A stretch of 64,000 bases of DNA from Acidovorax sp. Leaf78 (GTDB taxonomy: Bacteria > Pseudomonadota > Gammaproteobacteria > Burkholderiales > Burkholderiaceae_C). Made by a program: the position numbers and the translations under genes. The notes under the pieces are model-generated. The model made no database searches. It was given only the letters and a program-made list of their open reading frames with translations, and was not told the origin of the DNA. Below are positions 25,619-34,221 of the stretch, piece after piece; within the stretch, counting starts at the first letter, position 1; every line of letters begins with the position of its first letter. The stretch is from contig NZ_LMLZ01000006.1 in NCBI RefSeq assembly GCF_001422735.1, positions 1 to 64,000 of the forward strand. The letters are read 5' to 3'.

Positions 25619-26842
25619 TCATTTAATAAATCTGCCATCCCTCCCCACCAGCGTCAGCTCCACAAACCGCGAGGCATTGCGGTCCGGCGTGCTGGCGCTC
25701 ACCTCGAAGCCGCCCAGGTCCCACTTCTTCAGGTTCCAGCTCGCGTCGATGAACGCCGCGCGCGTGGGGTTGCGGCCGGCGCGCTGCAGGGCCTCTGCGA
25801 ACACGCGGGCGTTGATGTAGCCCTCCAGCGCCAGATGCGACGGCTCGGCCGTGGCGCCCGAGGCCTTCCACGCGGCCTGAAAATCGCGCACCACCGGCAT
25901 CACCACGTTGGATGGCAGGGGCACGACCTGCGAGATCGCCATGCCGGTGGCATCGGCGCCCAGGGCCTTGACGGTGGCGGGCGTGCCCATGACCGACAGC
26001 GCGTACAGCGTCACCCCGCGCTTCAAGGCCCGGAAGGCTTTGACGAACTCCAGCGTGGGCTTGCCGGCCAGGCCGATCACGATGGCCTCCAGATTGCCGG
26101 CGGCCAGCTTGGCGGCGGCGCTGCCCGCGTCGGAGGCGTTGTTCTCCACGGTCACCGCCATGGCCTCGGGCAGCTTGAGCCGGTCCATCGACTGCTTGGC
26201 GGCCGTGAATACCTCTTTGCCGAACGAGTTGTTCTGGTAGACGATGCCGATGCGCTGGATTCCGATGGTGGACAGGTGCTGCACCAGTTTCTCGGCCTCG
26301 TCGGCGTAGCTGGCGCGGATGTTGAACACATTGCGCGCGTTTTTGGTGCGGCTGAGCTGCGCGCCCGTGAATGGTGCAAAAAACGGAATCCCGCTGTCCA
26401 CCACCTTGGGCAGCATGGCGTCGATCATCGGCGTGCCCATGCAGTTGAACAGCGCAAAGACGTCGCGGTCGGCCAGGAATTGTTCGACGTTGGCCAGGGC
26501 CTTGGGCACCTCGTAGGCGTCGTCCTGGGTCACCAGGTCGATGGTGCGGCCGTTCACGCCGCCGCGCGCGTTGATGCCTGCAAACGCCGCCTTCGCGCCC
26601 TGGTGCATGGCCGAGCCCAGGTCGCCCAGCGGGCCGGTGAGGGCGGTGGACTGGGCGATGCGGATCGTGGCGCCGTCTTGCGCGCGGGCGCGGCCGGGCC
26701 AACCCGCCAGCCCCAGCAATGGCAGTGCGGCGGCGCCCGCCAGCAGCTGCCGCCGGCCCAGGCCGCTGCGGCGGGCGGGCGCGGCAGGGCCAGGCCCGGT
26801 GCCCGTGGCTGTGCCGCACCCGGTGGATCGTTGGTTTTTCAT
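25619..26842 (-). CDS. Orphan LivK-like ABC substrate-binding protein (Tat-type leader)
   Basis: A 407-residue periplasmic-binding protein of the Peripla_BP_6 class. Mature sequence starts around ATIRIAQSTALTGPLGDLGSA, and QNNSFGKEVFTAAKQSMDR is the usual mid-domain segment. The leader is long and contains RRQLLAGAAALPLLGLAG with a twin arginine (GLGRRQLLAG), suggesting Tat export, cut near ARAQ. The ATG at 26842 has GAGGAG 8 nt upstream. No permease or ATPase accompanies it; it could feed the Liv importer 3 kb away or serve in sensing. It is divergent from the Crp/Fnr gene and shares a promoter region carrying the TTGTC-N8-GACAA dyad. Confidence 0.88.
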   Translation of the reverse strand: MKNQRSTGCGTATGTGPGPAAPARRSGLGRRQLLAGAAALPLLGLAGWPGRARAQDGATIRIAQSTALTGPLGDLGSAMHQGAKAAFAGINARGGVNGRTIDLVTQDDAYEVPKALANVEQFLADRDVFALFNCMGTPMIDAMLPKVVDSGIPFFAPFTGAQLSRTKNARNVFNIRASYADEAEKLVQHLSTIGIQRIGIVYQNNSFGKEVFTAAKQSMDRLKLPEAMAVTVENNASDAGSAAAKLAAGNLEAIVIGLAGKPTLEFVKAFRALKRGVTLYALSVMGTPATVKALGADATGMAISQVVPLPSNVVMPVVRDFQAAWKASGATAEPSHLALEGYINARVFAEALQRAGRNPTRAAFIDASWNLKKWDLGGFEVSASTPDRNASRFVELTLVGRDGRFIK

Positions 26843-26915
26843 GTTGTTGTCTCCTCGGTGGACCCGGGCCTGCGGCCTGGGGAGGCGCCATCATCCGGTG
26901 GAGATTGGCATTTTT

Positions 26916-26933
26916 TTGTCTTTCTGACGACAA
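26916..26933. promoter_or_regulatory. Candidate Crp/Fnr-family operator, copy 2
   Basis: TTGTCTTTCTGACGACAA lies between the LivK-like gene (73 bp away) and the Crp/Fnr gene (81 bp away). It matches the site at 22450-22467 in both arms and most of the spacer, including the following ATT. Confidence 0.6.
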
Positions 26934-27013
26934 TTGCGCTCAGGATTTCCCGTACCTGACGGCCGCGCTTGGCCGTACCGGCCCAACGTCCCCACCGGCC
27001 CGACCCCATCCCC

Positions 27014-27766
27014 ATGGACCCACGCACGCACCAGGACCTGTCGCTGCACCAGCGGCGCAGGCCGCCCACCGCCGAAGAGCTCGATGGCATTCCGTGGCTG
27101 GGCCAGCTGCAGGCGCCCGAGCGCGAGCGCGCCGTGGCGGCGCTGCTGGTGGGCGATGCCAAGGCGGGCGACTACGTGTGCCGCGTGGGCCGGCCGGTGA
27201 CGTACTGGTTCGGCGTGGTGGAGGGCCTGCTCAAGATGAGCAGCGACAACGCGCAGGGCCAGACGATGACCTTCACCGGCGTGCCGCCGGGCGGCTGGTT
27301 TGGCGAGGGCACGGCGCTCAAGCGCGAGCCCTACCGCTACAACATCCAGGCGCTGCGCCGCAGCGTGGTGGCGGGCCTGCCGATCGACACGTTTCACTGG
27401 CTGCTGGACCACTCCATCGGCTTCAACCGCTTCGTGATGAACCAGCTCAACGAGCGGCTGGGGCAGTTCATCGCCGCGCGCGAGATCGACCGCTTCGGCA
27501 ACCCCGACGTGCGCGTGGCGCGCAGCCTGGCGTCGCTGTTCAATCCGGTGCTGTACCCGGGCGTGGGCGAGGTGTTGCGCATCACGCAGCAGGAGCTGGC
27601 CTACCTGGTGGGACTGTCGCGCCAGCGCGTGAACGAGGCGCTCAAGGCGCTGGAGGCGCAGGGCGCCATTCGTGTGGAGTACGGCGGGCTGCGCGTGCTG
27701 GAACTGGCGGCGCTGCGCTCCAGCATCTTCCAGTTGCAGGAGGGGGCCTCGGCTGCTCGGGATTGA
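27014..27766 (+). CDS. Crp/Fnr-family transcriptional regulator
   Basis: A 250-residue regulator with an N-terminal cyclic-nucleotide-binding-type beta barrel (about 40-150, PPGGWFGEGTALKREPYRYNIQAL) and a C-terminal winged helix (about 185-235). The recognition helix lies in LTQQ-like ITQQELAYLVGLSRQRVNEALKAL. It lacks the N-terminal cysteines of Fnr and the cAMP contacts of Crp cannot be judged, so the signal is unknown. The ATG at 27014 was preferred over a TTG at 26969. It is divergent from an orphan LivK-like receptor. A dyad in the shared promoter recurs in front of the ligase/liv cluster, pointing to a local regulon for organic-acid uptake. Confidence 0.85.
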   Translation: MDPRTHQDLSLHQRRRPPTAEELDGIPWLGQLQAPERERAVAALLVGDAKAGDYVCRVGRPVTYWFGVVEGLLKMSSDNAQGQTMTFTGVPPGGWFGEGTALKREPYRYNIQALRRSVVAGLPIDTFHWLLDHSIGFNRFVMNQLNERLGQFIAAREIDRFGNPDVRVARSLASLFNPVLYPGVGEVLRITQQELAYLVGLSRQRVNEALKALEAQGAIRVEYGGLRVLELAALRSSIFQLQEGASAARD

Positions 27767-27840
27767 TGCGTGCGGCGCGCATGGTGCGCCCGTTCGCCAC
27801 TGGGTCGTTGCACAGCTTGCTGCCGTGTTGAGCGCTTGAT

Positions 27841-27862
27841 GGACAGGACAGGACAGGACAGG
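27841..27862. repeat. Short tandem repeat, GGACA x4
   Basis: Four perfect tandem copies of GGACA followed by GG lie 75 bp after the Crp/Fnr stop. It is outside coding sequence; a length polymorphism here would have no obvious effect. Confidence 0.7.
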
Positions 27863-27956
27863 GCGCGTGCCGAGCAGCTTTGGCTTTGCCGCACCGACGG
27901 TGCCCTCAGGTGCCTGACGGTGCAGGAAAAAGCAGGCTGAACGAGTGAGGAAGATA

Positions 27957-27984
27957 GAAGAAGGGGCCTCACGGCCCCTTCTTC
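27957..27984. terminator. Bidirectional terminator hairpin
   Basis: GAAGAAGGGGCC, a TCAC loop and GGCCCCTTCTTC form a perfect 12-bp stem between the convergent Crp/Fnr and chemoreceptor genes. It would serve both strands; T-rich ends are modest. Confidence 0.75.
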
Positions 27985-28005
27985 ATTCCGTCCAACTCCA
28001 GCCGC

Positions 28006-29730
28006 TCAGCGGCGCGGCAGCGACGGCACGCTGCGGCGCGGTGCCTGCAGGTGGGCTGCGGCAGGGGCCTTGCGCGCAGCAGGCGCCGGCACGGGGGCGG
28101 GTGCGCGCTGGGCGCTGATGGCAGAGGGCTCCCAGCTGTCGGCGTCGCCGCCGTTGCGCGACAGGCGGAACGCGCCCACCATCTGCGTGAGCCGCCCGGC
28201 CTGGTCCTTCAGGCTGTCGGCCGCGGCCGCGCCTTCTTCGACCAGGGCGGCGTTCTGCTGCGTCATCTCTTCGAGCTCGCCCACCGACTGGCTCACGTGG
28301 CCGATGCGCTGGCTTTGTTCCTGCGTGGCGGCGGTGATCTCGCCCATGATGTCCGAGACGCGGCGCACCGACAGCACCAGCTCTTCGATGGTCTTGCCCG
28401 CATGGTTCACCAGCGTGCTGCCTTCCTGCACCTGGTCGACGCTGGCGCCGATCAGCGCCTTGATCTCGCGGGCGGCGTTGGCCGAGCGGCCGGCCAGGTT
28501 GCGCACCTCGCCCGCCACCACCGCGAAGCCGCGGCCTTGTTCACCGGCGCGGGCGGCTTCCACCGCAGCGTTCAGCGCCAGGATGTTGGTTTGGAAGGCG
28601 ATGCCGTCGATCACGCTGATGATGTCGGCGATCTTGCGCGAGCTGGCGCTGATGGTGTCCATGGTGCGCACCACCTGCGACACCACCTCGCCGCCGCGCG
28701 TGGCGGCGTCCGATGCGGTGGACGCGAGCTGGTTGGCCTGGCTGGCAGAGTCGGCGCTCTGGGATACGGTGCCGGTCAGGTCGACCAGCGACGTGGCGGC
28801 GCTTTGCAGGTTGTGCGAGGTTTGCTCGGTGCGCTGGCTCAGATCGAGGTTGCCCGAGGCGACTTCGGAGCTGGCCACCAGGATGGAGTCGGCCGTCTGG
28901 CCGATCTCGCCCACCAGCGCGCGCAGGCGCTCCTGCATCGCGGCGATGGCTTCGAGCAGGCGGCCGGTTTCGTCGTGGATGCGCACTTCCACTGTGGAGG
29001 TGAGGTCGCCGCGCGCGATGCGTTCGGCCAGCACCACGGCGCGCCCGATGGGGGCGGTGATGCTGGAGGTGATGCGCCAGGCGATCAGTGCGCCCAGGCC
29101 GATGGCCAGCAGCACCAGCAGGCCGCCGATGGCGCGGGCCTGGCTCTGGGTGGATTCGGCCGACGCGGTGGCCTCGGCGTTCAGCGTGTTCTGCAGGTCG
29201 ATGAGTTCGCGCAGCTTGGCGCGCCAGGCGGTTTCTGCCGGGGCGACGCGGGTCATCAGCGCGAGCGAAGCACTCACGGTGTCGCCGTCGTCGGCGGCCT
29301 TGATCGCCGTGTCCAGTTCGGGGCGCGCCTTTCGGCCCAGCTCCTGCACTTCACCCAGCAGCTTGACCTCGGCGGGCGTGGCGCTGTCGGGCTTGAGCAG
29401 GTCGGCCAGCGCGGCCTCCTGGCGTGCGTATTCGGTCAGCGTCTTGCCCACGCTCGTGATCTGCTCGCGGGCCTGCTTGGGGTCGATGTCGTTGAGCATC
29501 GCGGCCGAGCGGCCTTGGATGCCGATGGCGCTCACGCTCTCGAGCATGCCGTTGACCAGCTTGGCCTTGCTGGCCCCCGTGCCGGTGATCTGGAGCATCT
29601 GGTCATGCACCTTGCCCAGCGACCATTGGCCCACCCCGGCCACGGCCAGCAGCAGAATCAGCAGGCAGCCAAAGCCCAGGCCCAGGCGGGTGGAGATCGA
29701 CAAGGATTTGAGTGACGAAGCGGCCGGCAT
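28006..29730 (-). CDS. Methyl-accepting chemotaxis protein
   Basis: A 574-residue transmembrane chemoreceptor. Helix 1 spans about residues 16-36 and helix 2 about 200-218, enclosing a four-helix-type periplasmic sensor ([24 protein letters not shown]). A HAMP domain follows ([22 protein letters not shown]). The signalling hairpin tip is perfectly conserved ([39 protein letters not shown]), so it should couple to CheA/CheW. The C-terminus is a Pro/Ala/Arg-rich tail without the NWETF-like pentapeptide that recruits CheR. The ligand is unknown and no che genes are nearby. Confidence 0.93.
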   Translation of the reverse strand: MPAASSLKSLSISTRLGLGFGCLLILLLAVAGVGQWSLGKVHDQMLQITGTGASKAKLVNGMLESVSAIGIQGRSAAMLNDIDPKQAREQITSVGKTLTEYARQEAALADLLKPDSATPAEVKLLGEVQELGRKARPELDTAIKAADDGDTVSASLALMTRVAPAETAWRAKLRELIDLQNTLNAEATASAESTQSQARAIGGLLVLLAIGLGALIAWRITSSITAPIGRAVVLAERIARGDLTSTVEVRIHDETGRLLEAIAAMQERLRALVGEIGQTADSILVASSEVASGNLDLSQRTEQTSHNLQSAATSLVDLTGTVSQSADSASQANQLASTASDAATRGGEVVSQVVRTMDTISASSRKIADIISVIDGIAFQTNILALNAAVEAARAGEQGRGFAVVAGEVRNLAGRSANAAREIKALIGASVDQVQEGSTLVNHAGKTIEELVLSVRRVSDIMGEITAATQEQSQRIGHVSQSVGELEEMTQQNAALVEEGAAAADSLKDQAGRLTQMVGAFRLSRNGGDADSWEPSAISAQRAPAPVPAPAARKAPAAAHLQAPRRSVPSLPRR

Positions 29731-30185
29731 GGTTTTCCTTGGGTCTCAGTGGACAAGCGAATGAACGAACAGCAAACAAACAACGAGCAACGAACTACAA
29801 GAACAGACGGGTCAACCTGTCGATCCGGGTGCGGTGCTGAAGGGGCTACCGCACGGTAACAACGCTGGAAGCAATAACGGTGCCCGTATCCGCCGGGCAG
29901 TGTAGGCAGAAAGTGCTGTTTGCGGCATGACGCTTATGGATAGCCGTATGCCCAAAGCGCATGGCCCTCTTGTTACAAATAGCCGCGACACGAATGGACG
30001 GATAGTGAGACGATAGCTGGGCCTGTGCAAGCCCCGAATTATGATTCAAAATAGGCTCTTCCGCTTGTCGTTAAATCATTTGTAGCTATTGAATTAATAG
30101 CAATAAAGGGTGGCCGGCAATGCCCGGTGCCCGGCTGTGGGTGGGGTGTTGGGGTATAAGCATGTTACAGATTCCGAGGCCTTCC
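29731..30185. other. Intergenic region between the chemoreceptor and a lipoprotein operon
   Basis: This 455-bp divergent gap is less GC-rich than the surroundings. It holds a diverged interspersed repeat (30042-30105) and, next to the chemoreceptor start, an A/C-rich stretch. Promoters for both sides must be here but none was clear by eye. Confidence 0.5.
30042..30105. repeat. Diverged copy of the ~60-bp interspersed hairpin repeat
   Basis: TTCAAAATAGGCTCTTCCGC, then TTTGTAGCTATTGAATTAATAG. The right edge (TAGCTATTGAATTAATAG) matches the copy inside the SrkA-like gene closely. Confidence 0.6.
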
Positions 30186-31088
30186 ATGACACTGAAAACC
30201 CTCTCTTTGGCGCGCCGTCCCGTCCTGGGTGTGGTGCTGGCAGTGGCTGCGGTGATGGCCGGTTGCGCCGCACCGCCGGCTGCGGACCCGGCCCGGCGTG
30301 AACTTGTCGTGGCGGTGACGGCCTCGCACGAGCTCATCACCTTCAACGCCGGCGAGCCTGGGCGCATCCTGGAGCGCCGCCCCGTCACGGGCCTGGCCGC
30401 CGGCGACCGGCTCGTGGGCATCGACTTTCGCGTGGCGCGCGGCGTGCTGTATGCGCTGGCGCAGTCGGGCCGGCTCTACACGCTCGACATTCCCTCCGGC
30501 GCGCTGCGGCCCGTGGGTGCCGCGCCTGCGGTGGTGCCGCTCAAGGGCCAGGTGTTCGGCTTTGACTTCAACCCCGCGGCCGACCGCATCCGCGTGGTCT
30601 CCGACACCGGCCTGAACCTGCGGCTGCATCCGGACACCGGCGCCGTGGTGGACGGCGATCCGGCGGTCGACGGCGTGCAGGCCGACCCCTGGCTGCGCTA
30701 CGCTGCCAGCGACGTGAACGCCGGCCGCACGCCGCACATCGCGGGCGCCGCCTATACCTACAACACCCAGGACAGCAAACTCACCACCAACTACGCCATC
30801 GACCGCTCGCTCGGCGTGCTGGTGATGCAGGGCTCGCTCGAAGGCACCACGCCCGTGGTCTCGCCCAACTCCGGCCTGCTGCGCACCGTGGGGCCGCTGG
30901 GCCTGGGGCGGCTGACCGATGTGTCGTTTGACATTGCCGACGTGGGCAACGCCGCGCTGGCGGCGGTGCGCACTGCGGCCGACAACCCAACGCGCCTGGT
31001 GCTGGTGAACCTCAAGACCGGCGCAGCCCAGCCCCTGGGCCAGGTGGGTGACGGCGCGCCGCTGGTCGGCATGGCCATAGAGCCCTGA
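30186..31088 (+). CDS. DUF4394 domain lipoprotein
   Basis: A 300-residue predicted lipoprotein. The leader ends in the lipobox VMAGC (Cys27). The rest is a DUF4394 domain with repeated beta-propeller-like strands (LITFNAGEPGRI, LVGIDFRVARGVLYALAQSGRLYTLD, VFGFDFNPAADRIRVVSD, AYTYN). DUF4394 proteins are secreted or anchored and of unknown function. The ATG at 30186 was chosen because it places the signal sequence correctly. The cupredoxin-like gene follows after 8 nt, and the EAL regulator after that, so the three form an operon. Confidence 0.83.
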   Translation: MTLKTLSLARRPVLGVVLAVAAVMAGCAAPPAADPARRELVVAVTASHELITFNAGEPGRILERRPVTGLAAGDRLVGIDFRVARGVLYALAQSGRLYTLDIPSGALRPVGAAPAVVPLKGQVFGFDFNPAADRIRVVSDTGLNLRLHPDTGAVVDGDPAVDGVQADPWLRYAASDVNAGRTPHIAGAAYTYNTQDSKLTTNYAIDRSLGVLVMQGSLEGTTPVVSPNSGLLRTVGPLGLGRLTDVSFDIADVGNAALAAVRTAADNPTRLVLVNLKTGAAQPLGQVGDGAPLVGMAIEP

Positions 31089-31096
31089 GTCCGCCC

Positions 31097-31753
31097 ATGC
31101 GCGTGCCTTCCATTGCCACCCAGGCCCGCGGCTGCACCGGCCACGCGGTGCGCGCGGCGCTGGCCTGCCTGGGCCTGGCCGGTGCGGTGGCCGGCGCCCA
31201 CGCCGCCACCGTGCAGGTCGATGTGCTGGACGCCGCGGGCAAGCCCGTGGCCGATGCCGTGGTGCTTCTGGATTCGGCCGATGCGAAGAAGCTGGCCAAG
31301 CCCCTGGCCAACGCCGAGATGGCGCAGGAAAAGCGCCAGTTCGTGCCCGGGGTGCTGGTGGTGCCGGTGGGCTCGGAGGTGCGCTTTCCGAACAACGACT
31401 CGGTGCGGCACCACGTGTATTCGTTCTCGCAAACCAAGAAGTTCGAGCTCAAGCTTTATGCCGGCACGCCTGCCAACCCCGTGCTGTTCGACCGCCCGGG
31501 CGTGGCGGTGCTCGGCTGCAACATCCATGACCAGATGGTGGGCTGGATGCTGGTGGTGGAGACGCCGTTCTACACCCGCAGCCTGGCCGCCACCGGCCGG
31601 GCGCAGATCGACAACGTGCCGCCCGGCAGCTACACGCTGCGCACCTGGCACAGCCGCCTGCCGGTGGGCGCGCCCGCGCTGGAGCAGCCCATCACCGTGC
31701 CTGCCACGGGCACAGGCACCGCATCGGTGCGCATGACGGGGTTGCAGCCTTGA
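31097..31753 (+). CDS. Plastocyanin-like (cupredoxin) periplasmic protein
   Basis: A 218-residue exported protein. A signal peptide is cut near AHAA (about residue 37). The cupredoxin part carries the likely type 1 copper ligands: His105/His106 in SVRHHVYS, then Cys141, His144 and Met147 in LGCNIHDQM. This is the pattern of the methylamine-utilisation/plastocyanin-like family. A carboxypeptidase-regulatory-like beta domain (GRAQIDNVPPGSYTLRTWHS) ends the protein. It may carry electrons or bind copper in the periplasm. It lies between the DUF4394 lipoprotein and the EAL protein, whose start codon overlaps its stop. Confidence 0.82.
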   Translation: MRVPSIATQARGCTGHAVRAALACLGLAGAVAGAHAATVQVDVLDAAGKPVADAVVLLDSADAKKLAKPLANAEMAQEKRQFVPGVLVVPVGSEVRFPNNDSVRHHVYSFSQTKKFELKLYAGTPANPVLFDRPGVAVLGCNIHDQMVGWMLVVETPFYTRSLAATGRAQIDNVPPGSYTLRTWHSRLPVGAPALEQPITVPATGTGTASVRMTGLQP

Positions 31754-34092
31754 ATTGGCGTTGGCCCCGGCGCAGCCTCATTCTTCGGCTGGTGGGGCTG
31801 TCGGTGTTGCTGCTGCTCATCGTGCAGGCGGCGGGCTTTGCCGTGGTGCGCCAAAGCATCGAGCGCAACGCCCGCACCCAGATCGCGCAGGCGCTGGACC
31901 TGGACGAGAACGTCTGGCTGCGCCTGCTCGACCAGAACGCCGACAAGCTGCGCCAGGGCTCGGCCCTGCTCGCGGCCGACTACGGCTTTCGGTCGGCGGT
32001 CAATTCGGGCGACGAGCAGACCATCCAGTCGGTGCTGGAGAACCACGGCAGCCGCATCGGCGCCGCCGTGACGGCGCTACTGGGCACCGACCTGGAACTG
32101 CGCGCCGCCAGCTTGTCGGACAGCATGGAAGAGTTTCCGGCCACGCTGCGCCAGATCGTGCCGCCGCTGGCTGCCAAGCCGCAGGGCAGCCAGATCGCGG
32201 TGATGGGCGGCGTGCCCTACCAGTTCGTGATGGTGCCGCTGCGCGCGCCCGTGGTCATTGGGTGGGTGCTGATGGGTTTCCCGATCGACCAGCCGCTGGC
32301 CGACGAAATGCGCCGCCTGCTGTCGGTGCATGTGGTGCTGGCGCTTCAGGACAAGGCCGGTGCGGTGACCATGCCGGTCTCCACCCTGCCGCCCGAGGCG
32401 CTAGCCCAACTGCGCAGCCAGGGCGCCGGGGCCGGCGAGCTGACCACCGCGGACGGCACGCTGCTGGCGCGCGCCATCCGCATGGACAGCGTCGGCGGCG
32501 AGGTGCAGGCGCTGCTGCTGCGCTCGGTGGACGACGTGCTGGCGCCGTACCGCCAGCTGCAGGTGCTGCTGGCCATCATCACCGTGGCGGGCGTGCTGCT
32601 GTTTGCGGTGGGCACGGGCCTGATGGCCCAGCGCCTGGCGACGCCGCTGCGCTCGCTGCTGGGGGCCACGAAGCGGCTGTCGCGCGGCGAGTACGACGTG
32701 CCGCTGGCGCACACCCAGCGCACCGACGAGATCGGCAACCTGGCGCGCTCGTTCGACCGCATGCGCGTGGACATCGGCACGCAGCAAACCGAGATTCGCC
32801 GCCTGGCCTACTGGGACCGCCTGACCGGCCTGCCCAACCGCGAGCGGTTTCGCGAAGCCGTGGTGCAGGCCATCGCGCACAGCACGGGCCAGGGCACGCC
32901 CGTGCAGCCGCTGGCCGTGCTCACGCTCGACCTGGACCGCTTCAAACACGTGAACGACGTGCTGGGCTATGCATTCGGCGACCGCCTGCTGCAGGCCGTG
33001 GCCGAGCGGCTGCGCCAGCAGGTGCGCTCCCCTGATGACATGGTGGCGCGGCTGGGGGGCAACGGGTTTGGGGTGCTGCTGCCCGATGCCGATGCCGCGG
33101 CGGCCCACGAGATGGCGCAGCGCATCACGCGCTCGTTCGAGGAGCCGCTGGCGTTTGCGGACCAGACGGTGGACCTGAGCGCGGGCATCGGCATCGCGTG
33201 CTGGCCGGGCGATGCCGACGATGCCGACACGCTGCTTAGCCGCTCCGAGATCGCGATGTACGCCGCCAAGCGCAAGCTCAGCGGGGCGCTGCAGTACGAC
33301 GCCTCGTTCGACTCGGCCAGCACGCTCACCCTGTCGCTGCTGAGCGAGCTGCGCCGCGCGGTGGAGCGGGGCGAGCTGCGGCTGTACCTGCAGCCCAAGG
33401 TGGCGCTGCACGGCCAGGGCGGCCTGGCGGCCGAGGCGCTGGTGCGCTGGGCGCACCCCCAGCGAGGCCTGGTGCCACCGATGGATTTCATCCCGTTTGC
33501 CGAGCAGACGGGCTTTGTGCGGCAGCTCACGCTGTGGATGTTCGAGGCGGTGGCGCGGCTGCTGGCGGACCCGCGCACACAGGGCCTGTCGCTCAGGGTG
33601 TCGGTGAACCTGTCCACGCGCGACCTGCTGGACCCGGAGCTGAGCCAGCGCCTGGGCGCCATCCTGGTGCGCCACGACGTGCAGGCCGCGTCGTTTTGCC
33701 TGGAGATCACCGAGAGCGCGATCATGGACGACCCGCTGCGCGCCGAGGCCATGCTCAACAAGCTGTCGGAGCAGGGCTTCAAGCTGTCCATCGACGACTT
33801 CGGCACGGGCTACTCGTCGCTGGCGTACCTGAAGCGCCTGCCGGTGGACGAGCTCAAGATCGACAAGTCCTTTGTGATGGGCATGGAGGTGGGCGAGGAC
33901 GACGCCACCATCGTGCGCTCCACCATCGACTTGGCCCACAACCTGGGCCTCACGGTGGTGGCCGAAGGGGTGGAGACGGCCGGCATCCTGGAGCGGCTGC
34001 GCGTGCTGGACTGCGACGAGGCGCAGGGCTACCACATCACCCGCCCGCTGCCGGTGGAGGATTTTCTGGCCTGGCAGGCGCGCCAGGGGTAA
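31750..34092 (+). CDS. Membrane GGDEF-EAL protein, probable c-di-GMP phosphodiesterase
   Basis: A 780-residue inner-membrane signalling protein: TM1 (about 10-28), a periplasmic sensor, TM2 (about 272-293), HAMP, then GGDEF and EAL domains. The GGDEF motif is degenerate (LGGNGFGV), so cyclase activity is unlikely. The EAL domain keeps its catalytic set (EALVRW, NLS, EITESA, DDFGTGYSS, KIDKSF, VAEGVE), so it should hydrolyse c-di-GMP. Translation probably begins at TTG 31750, overlapping the cupredoxin stop as TTGA. Being coupled to a periplasmic copper-binding-type protein, it may sense the state of that protein; this is inference. Confidence 0.88.
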   Translation: MNWRWPRRSLILRLVGLSVLLLLIVQAAGFAVVRQSIERNARTQIAQALDLDENVWLRLLDQNADKLRQGSALLAADYGFRSAVNSGDEQTIQSVLENHGSRIGAAVTALLGTDLELRAASLSDSMEEFPATLRQIVPPLAAKPQGSQIAVMGGVPYQFVMVPLRAPVVIGWVLMGFPIDQPLADEMRRLLSVHVVLALQDKAGAVTMPVSTLPPEALAQLRSQGAGAGELTTADGTLLARAIRMDSVGGEVQALLLRSVDDVLAPYRQLQVLLAIITVAGVLLFAVGTGLMAQRLATPLRSLLGATKRLSRGEYDVPLAHTQRTDEIGNLARSFDRMRVDIGTQQTEIRRLAYWDRLTGLPNRERFREAVVQAIAHSTGQGTPVQPLAVLTLDLDRFKHVNDVLGYAFGDRLLQAVAERLRQQVRSPDDMVARLGGNGFGVLLPDADAAAAHEMAQRITRSFEEPLAFADQTVDLSAGIGIACWPGDADDADTLLSRSEIAMYAAKRKLSGALQYDASFDSASTLTLSLLSELRRAVERGELRLYLQPKVALHGQGGLAAEALVRWAHPQRGLVPPMDFIPFAEQTGFVRQLTLWMFEAVARLLADPRTQGLSLRVSVNLSTRDLLDPELSQRLGAILVRHDVQAASFCLEITESAIMDDPLRAEAMLNKLSEQGFKLSIDDFGTGYSSLAYLKRLPVDELKIDKSFVMGMEVGEDDATIVRSTIDLAHNLGLTVVAEGVETAGILERLRVLDCDEAQGYHITRPLPVEDFLAWQARQG

Positions 34093-34221
34093 GCTTTTTG
34101 GGTTTTTCACAGGTGGTGGGTGCCGCAGCGGCACCGCTGGCCGGTCTTTCTGCACCGGGCCCGCAAGGCCCGCCCGGCCCACACCTGGCCGACACACTGG
34201 CCGACAGGCGAAAATACGCGA

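Noticed and set aside
27841-27862. GGACA tandem repeat as a phase-variation switch
   Set aside because: It lies outside any gene, 75 bp behind a stop codon and not in a promoter.
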